This document shows, piece by piece, positions 9,839 to 19,167 of a stretch of DNA of 64,000 nt. Origin of the DNA: Candidatus Martarchaeota archaeon. GTDB lineage: Archaea; Thermoproteota; Thermoprotei_A; Marsarchaeales; Marsarchaeaceae. The position numbers were made by a program, and so were the translations under genes. Positions within the stretch are counted from its first letter, which is position 1. Each line of letters begins with the position of its first letter. The stretch is from NCBI GenBank assembly GCA_023487445.1, contig JAMDBQ010000010.1:1-64000 (forward strand), given 5' to 3'. A model generated the notes under the pieces. It saw nothing but the letters and a program-made list of their open reading frames with translations. It searched no databases and was not told the origin of the DNA.

Positions 9839-10591
9839 TCAGGCTGCCTCCGGGAGCGAAATTATGGGCGCGTTGTCGCCGACCACATAGATATAATCAA
9901 TAATGGTCTCAAATGATTCCCCATTAGCCTTCTCTACGCGGACAAGCGTTTTACGCCTCTTGAATGACTCCACTGTTTCCTTAAGAGTTCCGTGTTCTCC
10001 GCTGTTTTTACCCTTAACAGCCAAAACGTAGGCTCCCTTCTGCATCCTGTAGTGCTCGAGTAGCTCTGTTCCCTGAACGTTAGTCTTGACAGTGTCCATC
10101 GTTGAATATTTCACGTTCTTAGCATCATACGGATTGCTAAGCGGCAGAAGTACGTTTACGCCACCTGTTAGATTGAGCTGGATTTTTAATCCGGGAACAC
10201 ACGTTTTGTTTTCAACCCTGAGCAGCCTAAAGTCTCTTTCGCCACGACTCACCTGATGGGCAATCAGCTTTCCCCTAAATGGTAAGATCCGTACGTAGGT
10301 GTCGGAGTCAGGAATCGAAATAAGGTCCATTACCCCTATCGGGAAATCTATAGTCCGCTGCACCCTACCATTTACCCTGATCCTGTTATCGTTGAGGACG
10401 ACCTTTGCCTCATGTGAACTGTCGACCACGTGCATAAGGTCTCGTAAAACTACGAGTAGTGGTAGACTGTCCGCCAATGCGTGGGGTCCTGCGGAGGGCT
10501 TGACCACCCACTTGTACTCCTTCTTGTACGTAGGCCAGTAACTTGGGGCCGCATACCTTTTAATCGCCCTGGAGCCGCCTTTACTCCCCAC
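9839..10591 (-). CDS. rps4e: Ribosomal protein eS4
   Basis: WVVKPSAGPHALADSLPLLVVLRDLMHV; KOW-type C-terminus. Confidence 0.94.
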   Translation of the reverse strand: MGSKGGSRAIKRYAAPSYWPTYKKEYKWVVKPSAGPHALADSLPLLVVLRDLMHVVDSSHEAKVVLNDNRIRVNGRVQRTIDFPIGVMDLISIPDSDTYVRILPFRGKLIAHQVSRGERDFRLLRVENKTCVPGLKIQLNLTGGVNVLLPLSNPYDAKNVKYSTMDTVKTNVQGTELLEHYRMQKGAYVLAVKGKNSGEHGTLKETVESFKRRKTLVRVEKANGESFETIIDYIYVVGDNAPIISLPEAA

Positions 10592-11189
10592 TTTGTTTTA
10601 CCTCCTCGCCGCTAAGCTGTGTGCTATCCTGGACGCCGCTCTGGGTTTCAGTGGTATCCACGCTCTTACCGGTTTGTTCACCACTTTCGCTGGAACCAGT
10701 GGAGGGTTCCGTTTTCCCCGCCGCCTCCTCTGAGGGTGGTTCGGCTGTGTTTTCTTGTTTCTGCTGGGCAAGACTTTCACTCTCAGCCTTCTGGGCTTCA
10801 AATTCGCTTTCAACCTCAGCCGTTGCAGCACCTTTGCGCTCTAAGATTGCCCTGCGCCTCTTATCGGAGAGGTCGAGCTTAGTAATTACCACATTCGACA
10901 CGTGTATACCAATCATCTTAGTTTTTCCTTTCTGAGCTTTACCAGTTATGCCTTCTATGAAAACGAGTCTACGTTTGACGTTAACTCGTGAAACTCTGCC
11001 AGAACGTGTTTTGAATCCACCGCACACAACCCTTACGTTATCTCCTGTCCTCACCGGCAAAGATCTTACTTTAAGCTTAGCTTTCAAATCCTTGGATAAA
11101 GGACATGCCATCGCCTTCACTAGCCTGTGCCATCCAGCCTGAGCCAAACGCTTCCGCTGCCGCGTCGCTTTTGTTGATATCTTATACAC
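10581..11189 (-). CDS. rpl24: Ribosomal protein uL24 with ~80-aa acidic low-complexity C-terminal extension
   Basis: KLKVRSLPVRTGDNVRVVCGGFKTRSGRVSRVNVKRRLVFIEGIT core, then E/S/T/Q-rich tail. Confidence 0.92.
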   Translation of the reverse strand: MYKISTKATRQRKRLAQAGWHRLVKAMACPLSKDLKAKLKVRSLPVRTGDNVRVVCGGFKTRSGRVSRVNVKRRLVFIEGITGKAQKGKTKMIGIHVSNVVITKLDLSDKRRRAILERKGAATAEVESEFEAQKAESESLAQQKQENTAEPPSEEAAGKTEPSTGSSESGEQTGKSVDTTETQSGVQDSTQLSGEEVKQSGE

Positions 11190-11207
11190 TGGCCTGCACC
11201 AACCAAA

Positions 11208-11633
11208 TCACACCACGGTAGTCGCTAGGCTTCCGAGTTTAGGAAACCTGTCTACAGCCTCCTTAGCAACAGCCCCTCTTACCTCAGTGCCTTTCAGGTC
11301 TCCTTCAGGTGTAACGATAACCGCTGCATTGTCTTCGAACTGAACATGGCTCCCATCACTTCGCCTGTACGGCATCCTTTGCCTTACAACTACGGCCTTC
11401 ACAATCTGCTTACGCATCTGGGGATTGCCCCTTTTTACTGAGGCGACTATTATATCACCTACGCCGGCAGCTGGGATCCGGCGCGACTTGCCCTTAAACC
11501 CTGTAAGCATAACCATCTGCAAAATTTTGGCACCTGTATTGTCAGCGCAGTTCATTTTAGCCTCATTGGGGAGGCCAGCGCTGATGTTCGGCCGATACGT
11601 TATACTTGTGTTTCGACCGCCACGCTTAACCAT
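11208..11633 (-). CDS. rpl14: Ribosomal protein uL14
   Basis: MNCADNTGAKILQMVMLTGFKGKSRRIPAAGVGDIIVASVKRG. Confidence 0.95.
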   Translation of the reverse strand: MVKRGGRNTSITYRPNISAGLPNEAKMNCADNTGAKILQMVMLTGFKGKSRRIPAAGVGDIIVASVKRGNPQMRKQIVKAVVVRQRMPYRRSDGSHVQFEDNAAVIVTPEGDLKGTEVRGAVAKEAVDRFPKLGSLATTVV

Positions 11634-11967
11634 TTACCAAACCCCTCCTACCAAGCACTACAAACGATACGGATTTACTTATTGGCCGTGTCTCCCCTAT
11701 AACCACTTTATCTCCCTCAGATATCTCCACACACGGTGATAAATGGGCTCTTAACCTTGAGCGGCGCCTTTCATATCGCTGATACTTCCTGTTGTAGTAC
11801 GCATATTCACGCTGGACTACAACCGTGTTCGAAGCCCTTTTCTGGACGACCACGGCCTCAACAATCATTCCCCTGACCCTTAGCGTACCATGAAAGGGGC
11901 AGACCGTGTCTTGACACTCTTTCTCGGGCTGCTGAATGCCCTGCACACCCACAGATTTAATAACCAT
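11626..11967 (-). CDS. rps17: Ribosomal protein uS17
   Basis: DTVCPFHGTLRVRGMIVEAVVVQKRASNTVVVQREYAYYNRKYQRYERR; start MVIKSVGVQG. Confidence 0.93.
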   Translation of the reverse strand: MVIKSVGVQGIQQPEKECQDTVCPFHGTLRVRGMIVEAVVVQKRASNTVVVQREYAYYNRKYQRYERRRSRLRAHLSPCVEISEGDKVVIGETRPISKSVSFVVLGRRGLVNG

Positions 11968-12200
11968 TAGTCTCTCCTCTTGATCCTCTTCCACGGTTTG
12001 CCCAGAAGGCTTGAGCCATTGACCACACACTCTTTTAGGATTAGCGACACTTCCCGCTTAGGCAAGCTGATGATCTTCTTGCCTACATCAACCTTTATTG
12101 TATTCGCACTCTCCGATATTATAACGCAGCAGCCGTTGAACCTCTTTGAGACAACTTTAGCTTGCATGCCAACTAACGAAACAATCCTCGAGGGAGTCAT
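11967..12200 (-). CDS. rnp1: RNase P protein component 1 (Rpp29/Pop4)
   Basis: GMQAKVVSKRFNGCCVIISESANTIKV...; conserved position between L29 and S17. Confidence 0.83.
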   Translation of the reverse strand: MTPSRIVSLVGMQAKVVSKRFNGCCVIISESANTIKVDVGKKIISLPKREVSLILKECVVNGSSLLGKPWKRIKRRD

Positions 12201-12403
12201 TTATTGCCCGCTCTGCCCTTCTCTGCTAGAAGGGTTTCGATCCGAGCAACTTCAACGCGCATCTGCCTGATTGCTTGAGTGTTTTTTGATCCACCCTTCG
12301 TAATAATGCTTGCTCTTTCTTTAAAGAGGTTAAGCCTAACCTCGGACAAGGTCTTTCTAAGTTCGTCTACACTCATTTTTCTGAGTTCTGATGCCTTCGT
12401 CAA
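12197..12403 (-). CDS. rpl29: Ribosomal protein uL29
   Basis: ASELRKMSVDELRKTLSEVRLNLFKERA. Confidence 0.92.
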   Translation of the reverse strand: MTKASELRKMSVDELRKTLSEVRLNLFKERASIITKGGSKNTQAIRQMRVEVARIETLLAEKGRAGNK

Positions 12404-13149
12404 GAAGAGCCACCTTGGTTTAAGGTAATTTTTTCGCCGGATTCTTCGGCGGTTTCCTCCGATTCATTAGGACCAGATTGTTCAACTGGGGTTGGCTCAG
12501 GTGGCTGTGCCTGAGGCGCCTCTTTTCTCTTTGGCAGAGAATCTAAGAGGGCTTGGTCTACCTGTCGAAGAGCAATCTGGGGAGTGTACGAGCCTGGAGC
12601 AGATACAAACACTTTTACCCCTATTATGCCGGGCTTCAGCAACACAGATGTAACCGCCTTGTCCACTCTTTTAGCTGGCTCTCCTGACTGGTGAATCACC
12701 CCTCTTCGCAACTTCATAAACCTAGATCGCTCAGTAGTAAGCTTGCCACGGATAGAAATCTCAACTCCTTCGGCCCCTGACTTGAGAACCGAGTCCAGTG
12801 AGGAGAAAACTATACGTTTGTGCCGAAGACCTCTCTCAAGGTAGAGTCGTATCCTGTACGCCATGACCTTTGCATTAAGCTCAGGCACATCAACCGGCTT
12901 AACCTCAACCTGGGGGTTTTCCAACCCGAACTCCTGTTCAAGGAGTAGCGACAGATCCTTAATTGAGCTACCCTTTTTACCTATTATTATGCCAGGCTTT
13001 TCTGCATAAATTACGACTTGGTGGCCAAGGGGCACCTTACTGATTGTTACGCCTGCATAACCTGCCTTCCTATAAAGCTCCTCTATTCTCTCATCTATCA
13101 TGACGTTGCGTTTACTTTCAGCCACGAACTGCCGCTGCACTGTTACCAA
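12400..13149 (-). CDS. rps3: Ribosomal protein uS3 with E/P-rich C-terminal tail
   Basis: KH motif VVIYAEKPGIIIGKKGSSIKDLSLLLEQEF; GAEGVEISIRGKL. Confidence 0.95.
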   Translation of the reverse strand: MVTVQRQFVAESKRNVMIDERIEELYRKAGYAGVTISKVPLGHQVVIYAEKPGIIIGKKGSSIKDLSLLLEQEFGLENPQVEVKPVDVPELNAKVMAYRIRLYLERGLRHKRIVFSSLDSVLKSGAEGVEISIRGKLTTERSRFMKLRRGVIHQSGEPAKRVDKAVTSVLLKPGIIGVKVFVSAPGSYTPQIALRQVDQALLDSLPKRKEAPQAQPPEPTPVEQSGPNESEETAEESGEKITLNQGGSS

Positions 13150-13150
13150 T

Positions 13151-13624
13151 CTAGTCCTTTACCTCCTTCAGACAAATCTCGACGTGAGTTAATATTTTGC
13201 GTTTGATGCTCATTTGACCCATCGCCCTCGGAAACTGTCTAGGGATAGGCCTCGCCTTTTGAGCCGCTGCATGAACAATTATCAAGGAGTCGGTACTCAG
13301 ATTTTTCTGCGAGGCGTTGTTCTCAGCATTAACGAGGGTCCTTAATATGGACCTTGCCACCCTAACGGGATAACGACCCGCGGCACCTCCTGTGCCGCCC
13401 AGTGATGCTCTGTGAGCCACCTTTCCCCGGTATCTAGTGTACTGAACTGGCGTCCTTTGATCTATCACTTCTTCAAGAAATTTTTTAGCTTGCTCGACCT
13501 TCATCCCCCCTTATAGCCTGCAAACATTCACTGCCTTCTTAAAAGAGACGGCCTGGTCTCTTCCACTAGCTATTGCCATTGTAACCGGATCGTAGTCAGC
13601 TATAGAGTAGCCATAATTTGGCAT
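13151..13624 (-). CDS. rpl22: Ribosomal protein uL22, apparently interrupted by an in-frame TAA at 13511-13513
   Basis: Hand translation MPNYGYSIADYDPVTMAIASGRDQAVSFKKAVNVCRL*GGMKVEQAKKFLEEVIDQRTPVQYTRYRGKVAHRAS; both halves are uL22 in the same frame. Confidence 0.88.
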
Positions 13625-13684
13625 TCAAAACACCCTTTCCCCGTGATGGCCCAACGCAAAATACTCAACGTTCACAATCAGCAC

Positions 13685-14089
13685 CTACTTTAGCGGTACA
13701 TACATGCTTGATCGAGTTGCGCGTAACCCCGGCTCACCGTGAACCACTTTCTTGTTTGTGACTGCGTATTCCCCGAGGAAGTGACCGAGCATTTCAGGTT
13801 TTACCTCGATTGGAACATATTCCTTGCCGCTGTGAATATTGATTGTGAGACCAATCATTTCCGGCAGTATAACAAGATCTCTACAGTGGGTTTTAAGCTT
13901 CACAGAGCTTGCGCCAACCTTCTTCGCCTTGCGAATCTTTTCAATTAGGGGTGTCTGCTCTGGCTTTATTCCACGCCTTAGCGAACGCCTAGCCCTAGCT
14001 GGAAGTATTTTGATTAGCTCATCCATGCTCATGGCTTCAATTTCCTCTAGTCTCTTTCCCCTGTAAGTAAACTTTAGAGCTTCAGACAT
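13685..14089 (-). CDS. rps19: Ribosomal protein uS19
   Basis: VIGLTINIHSGKEYVPIEVKPEMLGHFLGEYAVTNKKVVHGEPGLRATRSS. Confidence 0.95.
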   Translation of the reverse strand: MSEALKFTYRGKRLEEIEAMSMDELIKILPARARRSLRRGIKPEQTPLIEKIRKAKKVGASSVKLKTHCRDLVILPEMIGLTINIHSGKEYVPIEVKPEMLGHFLGEYAVTNKKVVHGEPGLRATRSSMYVPLK

Positions 14090-14161
14090 AGGTCAACGTA
14101 CCTCCAGCCCGCACAAAAGTGTTTCCAATTGGCCCGCGTCTTAGGTAGGAGTGTTGAGGAC

Positions 14162-14875
14162 TTATGTTCTACCAGCCCTCCTGGCAGCTATGTGACCAAC
14201 CTTTCTCCCGGGCGGAGCGTTTCTACTTATCGAGGTTGATCTACTCACAGACGGATGGTTACCCCCTCCGTGTGGATGACTGACTGTGTTCATCGCTATC
14301 CCACGGACGGCTGGATACTTCCAAGGTTTGGGCTTGGATAAATGATACTTTGAACCAGCTTTGAGAAAGGGTTTCTCGGTTCTACCTCCAGCCGCAGCCA
14401 CCCCAATGGTAGCTCTACATTCTCCACTTACCGTCTTTGTCTTGCCAGATGGCAGTGTCAAAATAGCTCCTCCTTCAGTATGTGATATGACCGTACAGTA
14501 TGCACCCGATGTCCGCGCCATATTGCCGCCGTCCCCAGGCCTAAGCTCCACATTGAATACCTTTGATCCGTCGGGGATATTGGAAAGCGGCAGTATGCAT
14601 CCGTTGCCAGGCGTGGCGTCGTTCCCTACCTGTATTCTCTGCCCGACATGGATCCCGTCAGCGGCTACAGTGTAAAAGACGCGCTCACCTGAATCTAGCT
14701 TAGCAAGAGGAACGCCTCTGCCGGGATCATGGATTATACTAGACACTGTGTACTGACTAGTCGCGTGGGACGCCGGGGGGTAACACGCGGACGCCACTCT
14801 CTTCCAAGTCGGACTAATAAATGTAGATGTGCCTCGACCCTTCCTTTGACCCAGAATTGGTTTGCCCATTTTCAA
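14162..14875 (-). CDS. rpl2: Ribosomal protein uL2
   Basis: VRGIAMNTVSHPHGGGNHPSVSRSTSISRNAPPGRKVGHIAARRAGRT. Confidence 0.95.
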   Translation of the reverse strand: MKMGKPILGQRKGRGTSTFISPTWKRVASACYPPASHATSQYTVSSIIHDPGRGVPLAKLDSGERVFYTVAADGIHVGQRIQVGNDATPGNGCILPLSNIPDGSKVFNVELRPGDGGNMARTSGAYCTVISHTEGGAILTLPSGKTKTVSGECRATIGVAAAGGRTEKPFLKAGSKYHLSKPKPWKYPAVRGIAMNTVSHPHGGGNHPSVSRSTSISRNAPPGRKVGHIAARRAGRT

Positions 14876-14886
14876 CTACTCCGTAA

Positions 14887-15342
14887 CTACAGGATGCCCA
14901 GCCTCGTTGCTATTTCCTGGGCTTTATACTCTGGATGCAGTCTTACAAACGCCTTCTTTGTATTCAGGGGTGAATTCAGCGTTCTTACTTTCTTGACCTT
15001 CACCCCGTAAAGCTGTTCGGTTGCGCGCTTCACGGCCCGCTTGTTTGCGTTTGCGTTAACAATGAAAGTTAGAGTGTTGAGGCGTTCTATCATCCCAATT
15101 GTTTTTTCTGTTGCCAAAGGTTTAATCAAGATTTTTGAAGCCTCTATTTCTGATTCGATTCTGTGTTTATCCAGCTTCTGCTTCTGAGATCTGCGTCTAG
15201 TAGACCTCTGCTGGGAGGCTGCTTTTCTGGCGTTTCCAGGTGTACGTTTTGTTGAAGTCGTTCGAGGTGATTTCTTTTTCGTTTCTCCTTCGGAGCCCTT
15301 CTTGGATGTTCCCCTCCGCTTCCTAGGTTTATCCTCACTCAA
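14887..15342 (-). CDS. rpl23: Ribosomal protein uL23 with ~65-aa basic N-terminal extension
   Basis: ILIKPLATEKTIGMIERLNTLTFIVNANANKRAVKRATEQLYGVKVKKVRTLNS core. Confidence 0.92.
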   Translation of the reverse strand: MSEDKPRKRRGTSKKGSEGETKKKSPRTTSTKRTPGNARKAASQQRSTRRRSQKQKLDKHRIESEIEASKILIKPLATEKTIGMIERLNTLTFIVNANANKRAVKRATEQLYGVKVKKVRTLNSPLNTKKAFVRLHPEYKAQEIATRLGIL

Positions 15343-16130
15343 TCGCTTTCACCAGCCAAAGCTTCAACCGAGGGCTTACTCCAAACTGTTAGACGGCCAG
15401 GTACTCCTCCTGGAGCAAGGTTGAGCACACTTAAATTGAATACTTCAACCACGTCGACACCCATTATGTTTCTAAACGCAAGGTTCGCTGGGCAGCGCTT
15501 TGATACCACAATCAGCGGCCCGACTCCGTGTCTATTCTTTCTGCCACGTTTCTTACCCGCACCCGCCCTTGTCTTAAGAGAAGATTTGACTCTGAGCACG
15601 TCCGGAGCCAATCCTGTATTTGTTAAAAATGCCCGAGCATCACTGGTCTTGGAGATGCTCTCAAGGTCCTCCGACACAATCAGGGGCAGAGAGGCGATCT
15701 TCTCAGAGTCAAAATGGTGGCCCCTTGAAGACACAAGGGACATGTTTCCGGTGGCAGCGATTGCGCTTGCAAGAGCAAGCCGCCTCTCCTTCTGGTTAAG
15801 TCTTTCATGTATGACTGTACTAACTCTTTGAGTGTGGGGCTTATACCCTCCACGTGCCATTGGAGCGAAGCCAGCCCTTCCACCCGAATGGCGCGGAAGC
15901 CTAGCCATCTCCCTTCCAGTACCAAAGCTTTCAACCGAAACTTTCTTGCCAGCCAGAGGATCCCTACCTTTAGGCTGGATGCTACTCGTGTACAAAGCGA
16001 TAAACGCTTTCCTTATCAAATCGGTTCTGACGGTCGAGTGGAACACCTCCGGCAGAGCAATTTCACCCACCTGTTCCCCCTCTAGGGAATATATGGGCGA
16101 CTTCAGGCTAGGAGTTCGCGTTGTCGACAT
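15339..16130 (-). CDS. rpl4: Ribosomal protein uL4
   Basis: MARLPRHSGGRAGFAPMARGGYKPHTQRVSTVIHERLNQKERRLALASAIAAT. Confidence 0.95.
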   Translation of the reverse strand: MSTTRTPSLKSPIYSLEGEQVGEIALPEVFHSTVRTDLIRKAFIALYTSSIQPKGRDPLAGKKVSVESFGTGREMARLPRHSGGRAGFAPMARGGYKPHTQRVSTVIHERLNQKERRLALASAIAATGNMSLVSSRGHHFDSEKIASLPLIVSEDLESISKTSDARAFLTNTGLAPDVLRVKSSLKTRAGAGKKRGRKNRHGVGPLIVVSKRCPANLAFRNIMGVDVVEVFNLSVLNLAPGGVPGRLTVWSKPSVEALAGESD

Positions 16131-16164
16131 CCATGATCACTGAACCATTTACTCGTCCTAGTGC

Positions 16165-17148
16165 CTACACTGCACCGTGTACATACTCTATTTTCGGGGA
16201 CTCTTTGGGCAGCTGTTTATAAGCTCTTACAGCCTTCCTCACGATCACCAGTCTTTTCGCAGGTCCGGGAACGGATCCTTCTATCACCAGAATTTTTGAC
16301 TTGGGTACGCCGTAGTGTTTGAATCCCGCCTTAGGTGTAGGCAGCTCACCTTTGGGATAGATCCGCACGAGAACTTTATTGAGGTCCACTCTGTTATGGA
16401 AGCCCATTTGACCAGCCCTAGGCACGGAAGACATGACGTCGCCCGGTGTTAACGGGGAGTCGGAGCCTGGGCCTCGTTTTGTTTTCTTGGCTTTCTTTTT
16501 CTGAATGGTCTTTATTCCGAATCTGGCGACGGGCCCCTCATATCCTTTACCCTTGGATACAGCTATCGCGTCAACCATTTCGGGAGGGGAAAACACATCC
16601 GTTACATCTATCTCTTTACCCAAACTATCCAAGTATTTCATCTGTTCGCTAATTGGCCCGCCAAGAGGTATTTCCACAAGTTCGGGTGTCTTCTTCCCTA
16701 AACCGCTTAGGTGTGGTTGAGTTGATACGATGATAGAAGCCCTTACCGATTTTGCTTTAGCAGCCTCATCTAATCCCTTGGAATCGTGTTTTAGTCCAGA
16801 AATCACTCTCGTGACAGTGTTTGGAGGGTTCTTTGCGCGTAACTCCCCCAGTGCGATGTATCCGCCCTCATCGGACAAGCCGTATAATCTGAACGCAACT
16901 ATGAAAACCGGTGGAGCTTCAAGTATTGTTAACGCCCTAAACACTTCCTTGCCATAAGTCGGGCTGGTGGGGTAGTTGTCAACGATTATCCCATGGGACA
17001 TGCCGACTTTATAGGTTGGAAAACCAAGTGGCTTAGGGTTAGGTGATGCCGCCCAAGCCCTTACATGAGGTATTATAGAAGCTGCTCTTTTCCTAGGCCT
17101 ATATCCGAGGGAACCGTGCCTCGGAACACTCATCTTACGGTGTCCCAT
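16165..17148 (-). CDS. rpl3: Ribosomal protein uL3
   Basis: MGHRKMSVPRHGSLGYRPRKRA...GKGYEGPVARFGIKTIQKKKAKKTKRGPGS. Confidence 0.95.
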   Translation of the reverse strand: MGHRKMSVPRHGSLGYRPRKRAASIIPHVRAWAASPNPKPLGFPTYKVGMSHGIIVDNYPTSPTYGKEVFRALTILEAPPVFIVAFRLYGLSDEGGYIALGELRAKNPPNTVTRVISGLKHDSKGLDEAAKAKSVRASIIVSTQPHLSGLGKKTPELVEIPLGGPISEQMKYLDSLGKEIDVTDVFSPPEMVDAIAVSKGKGYEGPVARFGIKTIQKKKAKKTKRGPGSDSPLTPGDVMSSVPRAGQMGFHNRVDLNKVLVRIYPKGELPTPKAGFKHYGVPKSKILVIEGSVPGPAKRLVIVRKAVRAYKQLPKESPKIEYVHGAV

Positions 17149-17349
17149 GATTCATCCCTTGTTGTTTGCCAAAGGTTTAGAGGCGCCATAAACATAAGTG
17201 TTGTTATGGGGAACTACTTTTGAAGACGGTGACATCATGGGGGCTTAATTGACAACTGATTTGATTGTTTCATTTGTGGTAAAGGTGGGGGTTCATACGT
17301 AGTACTTAACACTTATAGAGCACCCAAGGTCATATTACTGTGATTAAAG

Positions 17350-17460
17350 TTGGGTGGAAAACAGAAAACCACGATTCTTGAAGAGATATTTAAGAGGGGC
17401 GGAGGCAAGCAAGGTCAACAGCCCCAGAAGAAGCAGCCTGAAAAGGCTGGGTCGGAGTAG
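17350..17460 (+). CDS. Small basic ORF (36 aa) resembling only the N-terminal segment of eS25
   Basis: Hand translation MGGKQKTTILEEIFKRGGGKQGQQPQKKQPEKAGSE* from TTG; MGGK.K.TI start as in crenarchaeal-type S25e, lacking the wHTH core. Confidence 0.35.
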   Translation: MGGKQKTTILEEIFKRGGGKQGQQPQKKQPEKAGSE

Positions 17461-17524
17461 GTTCTATACCGTTGTTAACAATCAGATTTTCTTTGGATTT
17501 GGATGCAGGCGTTGATATAATAAT

Positions 17525-18790
17525 ATGAGAGTAGAGGGAAGGTTCCTAGGTGGAGCCCTGGAGGTAGGCAAGCAAGGGATACTACTATCAAGTGACGGTA
17601 CAGATATATTGCTTGACTATGGTAGCACTGTATCTGAAAGGGAACCGAAGTTTCCAGAACACATCAAGCCGTCCGACATAGATGCGGTTGTCTTGTCTCA
17701 TGCTCACCTAGACCATTCTGGTGCTTTGCCGTATATGTATGTGAGTGATGGGCCCGTGGTTTACGCCACGTCCGCCACGATAGACTTGTCCAGACTTCTG
17801 CTAAGAGATTTTTTGAACATATCAGGTGATTTTCTGCCCTACGAATTCCTTGAAGTGCAGAAAATGACTGACAAGGCGCGAATGGTAGACTACAGGCAGG
17901 TTGTCTCTACTGAGAAGTATTCCTTAGAATTCAGAAATGCGGGTCATATACCGGGGAGTATGATGACCACTATTGAGTTGGGCGGTAAATCTGTTCTCTT
18001 CACCGGTGACTTCAACATCGGTAACACCAGGTTACTTATTGGTGCAGACACAGGTTTTGGAGATGTTGATGCAGTAATCATGGAGGCTACGTACGCGGAT
18101 AAGGATCATCCTGATCGCGAGGATATGGAGAGGGCGCTTGTGCAGTCATGCAAGGAAGTAGTAGAGGGGGGAGGGACCGTGCTTGTGCCCGCCTTTTCAG
18201 TCGGAAGATCCCATGAGGTCATAAGTGTTCTGAGGGAAAGGGGCTTCGATAAGGAAATATTCATTGACGGCATGGCACGAAAAGCCGCTGAAATAATTTC
18301 AGACCATCCATCATTCCTTAGAGATGCTAAGCTGTTCAGGAAGTCTATGGAATCTGTTACGTGGATAGATGGGTGGAAAGATCGGAGGAAAGCTGTGGAG
18401 ACGCCGGGCGTGATAGTCTCACCTGCAGGTATGTTACGGGGGGGCGCAGCGGCGTATTACATTGAAAAGGTGGCTTTCTCTAGGAAAAACGGGATTTTCG
18501 TGGTTAGTTACCAGGCTGAACACACCCCTGGTAGAATGCTCGTTGAGCAAGGTAAGTTGCCTTGGAAGGGCAAGCAGAGGAAAGTAGAGGCTAGGGTTGA
18601 ACGCTTCGACTTTTCCTCTCATTCAGGTAAAACGCAGCTAAGGGACTTCATAAGGGGTTTGAAAGGGTCTCCCGCGGTCTACTTAATGCATGGAGAAGCC
18701 AACTCTCTCAAGTCGTTTGCCATCGAAGCGACTGAAGCCACAGGCATAACAGTGAAGGCACTAGGAAACGGAGAAGGTTTTGAGGTCTGA
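17525..18790 (+). CDS. MBL-fold/beta-CASP ribonuclease (aCPSF2-like)
   Basis: VVLSHAHLDHSGALPYMY, FTGDFNIGNTRLL, HSGKTQLRDFI motifs. Confidence 0.85.
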   Translation: MRVEGRFLGGALEVGKQGILLSSDGTDILLDYGSTVSEREPKFPEHIKPSDIDAVVLSHAHLDHSGALPYMYVSDGPVVYATSATIDLSRLLLRDFLNISGDFLPYEFLEVQKMTDKARMVDYRQVVSTEKYSLEFRNAGHIPGSMMTTIELGGKSVLFTGDFNIGNTRLLIGADTGFGDVDAVIMEATYADKDHPDREDMERALVQSCKEVVEGGGTVLVPAFSVGRSHEVISVLRERGFDKEIFIDGMARKAAEIISDHPSFLRDAKLFRKSMESVTWIDGWKDRRKAVETPGVIVSPAGMLRGGAAAYYIEKVAFSRKNGIFVVSYQAEHTPGRMLVEQGKLPWKGKQRKVEARVERFDFSSHSGKTQLRDFIRGLKGSPAVYLMHGEANSLKSFAIEATEATGITVKALGNGEGFEV

Positions 18791-18912
18791 TTGCCAACAT
18801 ATACCTGTGAACCTTGCTTCAAAAGAATTTTTGCCAAGTATAATATATAGTTCTTGGGAAAATCGTGACCTGAAACCGACACACTAAAATTTGAAACGTC
18901 ACTGGTTGTACC

Positions 18913-18985
18913 GGGGCTGTCGGCTAGTTTGGTAGGCTGCAAGCCTTGGGCGCTTGCGACTAGGGTTCAAATCCCTGCAGCCCCA
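18913..18985 (+). tRNA. tRNA-Pro(TGG)
   Basis: GGGGCTG...CAAGC-CTTGGGC-GCTTG...GGGTTCAAATCCC...CAGCCCCA; anticodon TGG. Confidence 0.93.
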
Positions 18986-19167
18986 TTACCAGGCACTTAC
19001 ATTATAGGTTAAATTTGGTGTACCTAAGTTGCAGCCAAGGATTTTAAACGCATCAATTAGGCACAGCTTTCTGCGAACTGACTCCGGCTATGTACAATGT
19101 GTGATCAATTTTACTTTGAAGGCAACACAATAAAGTTATTTGTAGGCAGTCTTGATGAAGTGTCAGA

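Noticed and set aside
10598-10935. Several overlapping plus/minus ORFs (e.g. 10619-10882, 10621-10935, 10598-10831)
   Set aside because: Alternative-frame shadows of the low-complexity uL24 tail; no recognisable domains.
13505-13525. BHB intron as the explanation for the uL22 interruption
   Set aside because: Flanking halves are in the same frame and alignment by eye shows no inserted residues; removing any multiple of 3 nt would delete conserved positions, and no good bulge-helix-bulge was visible.
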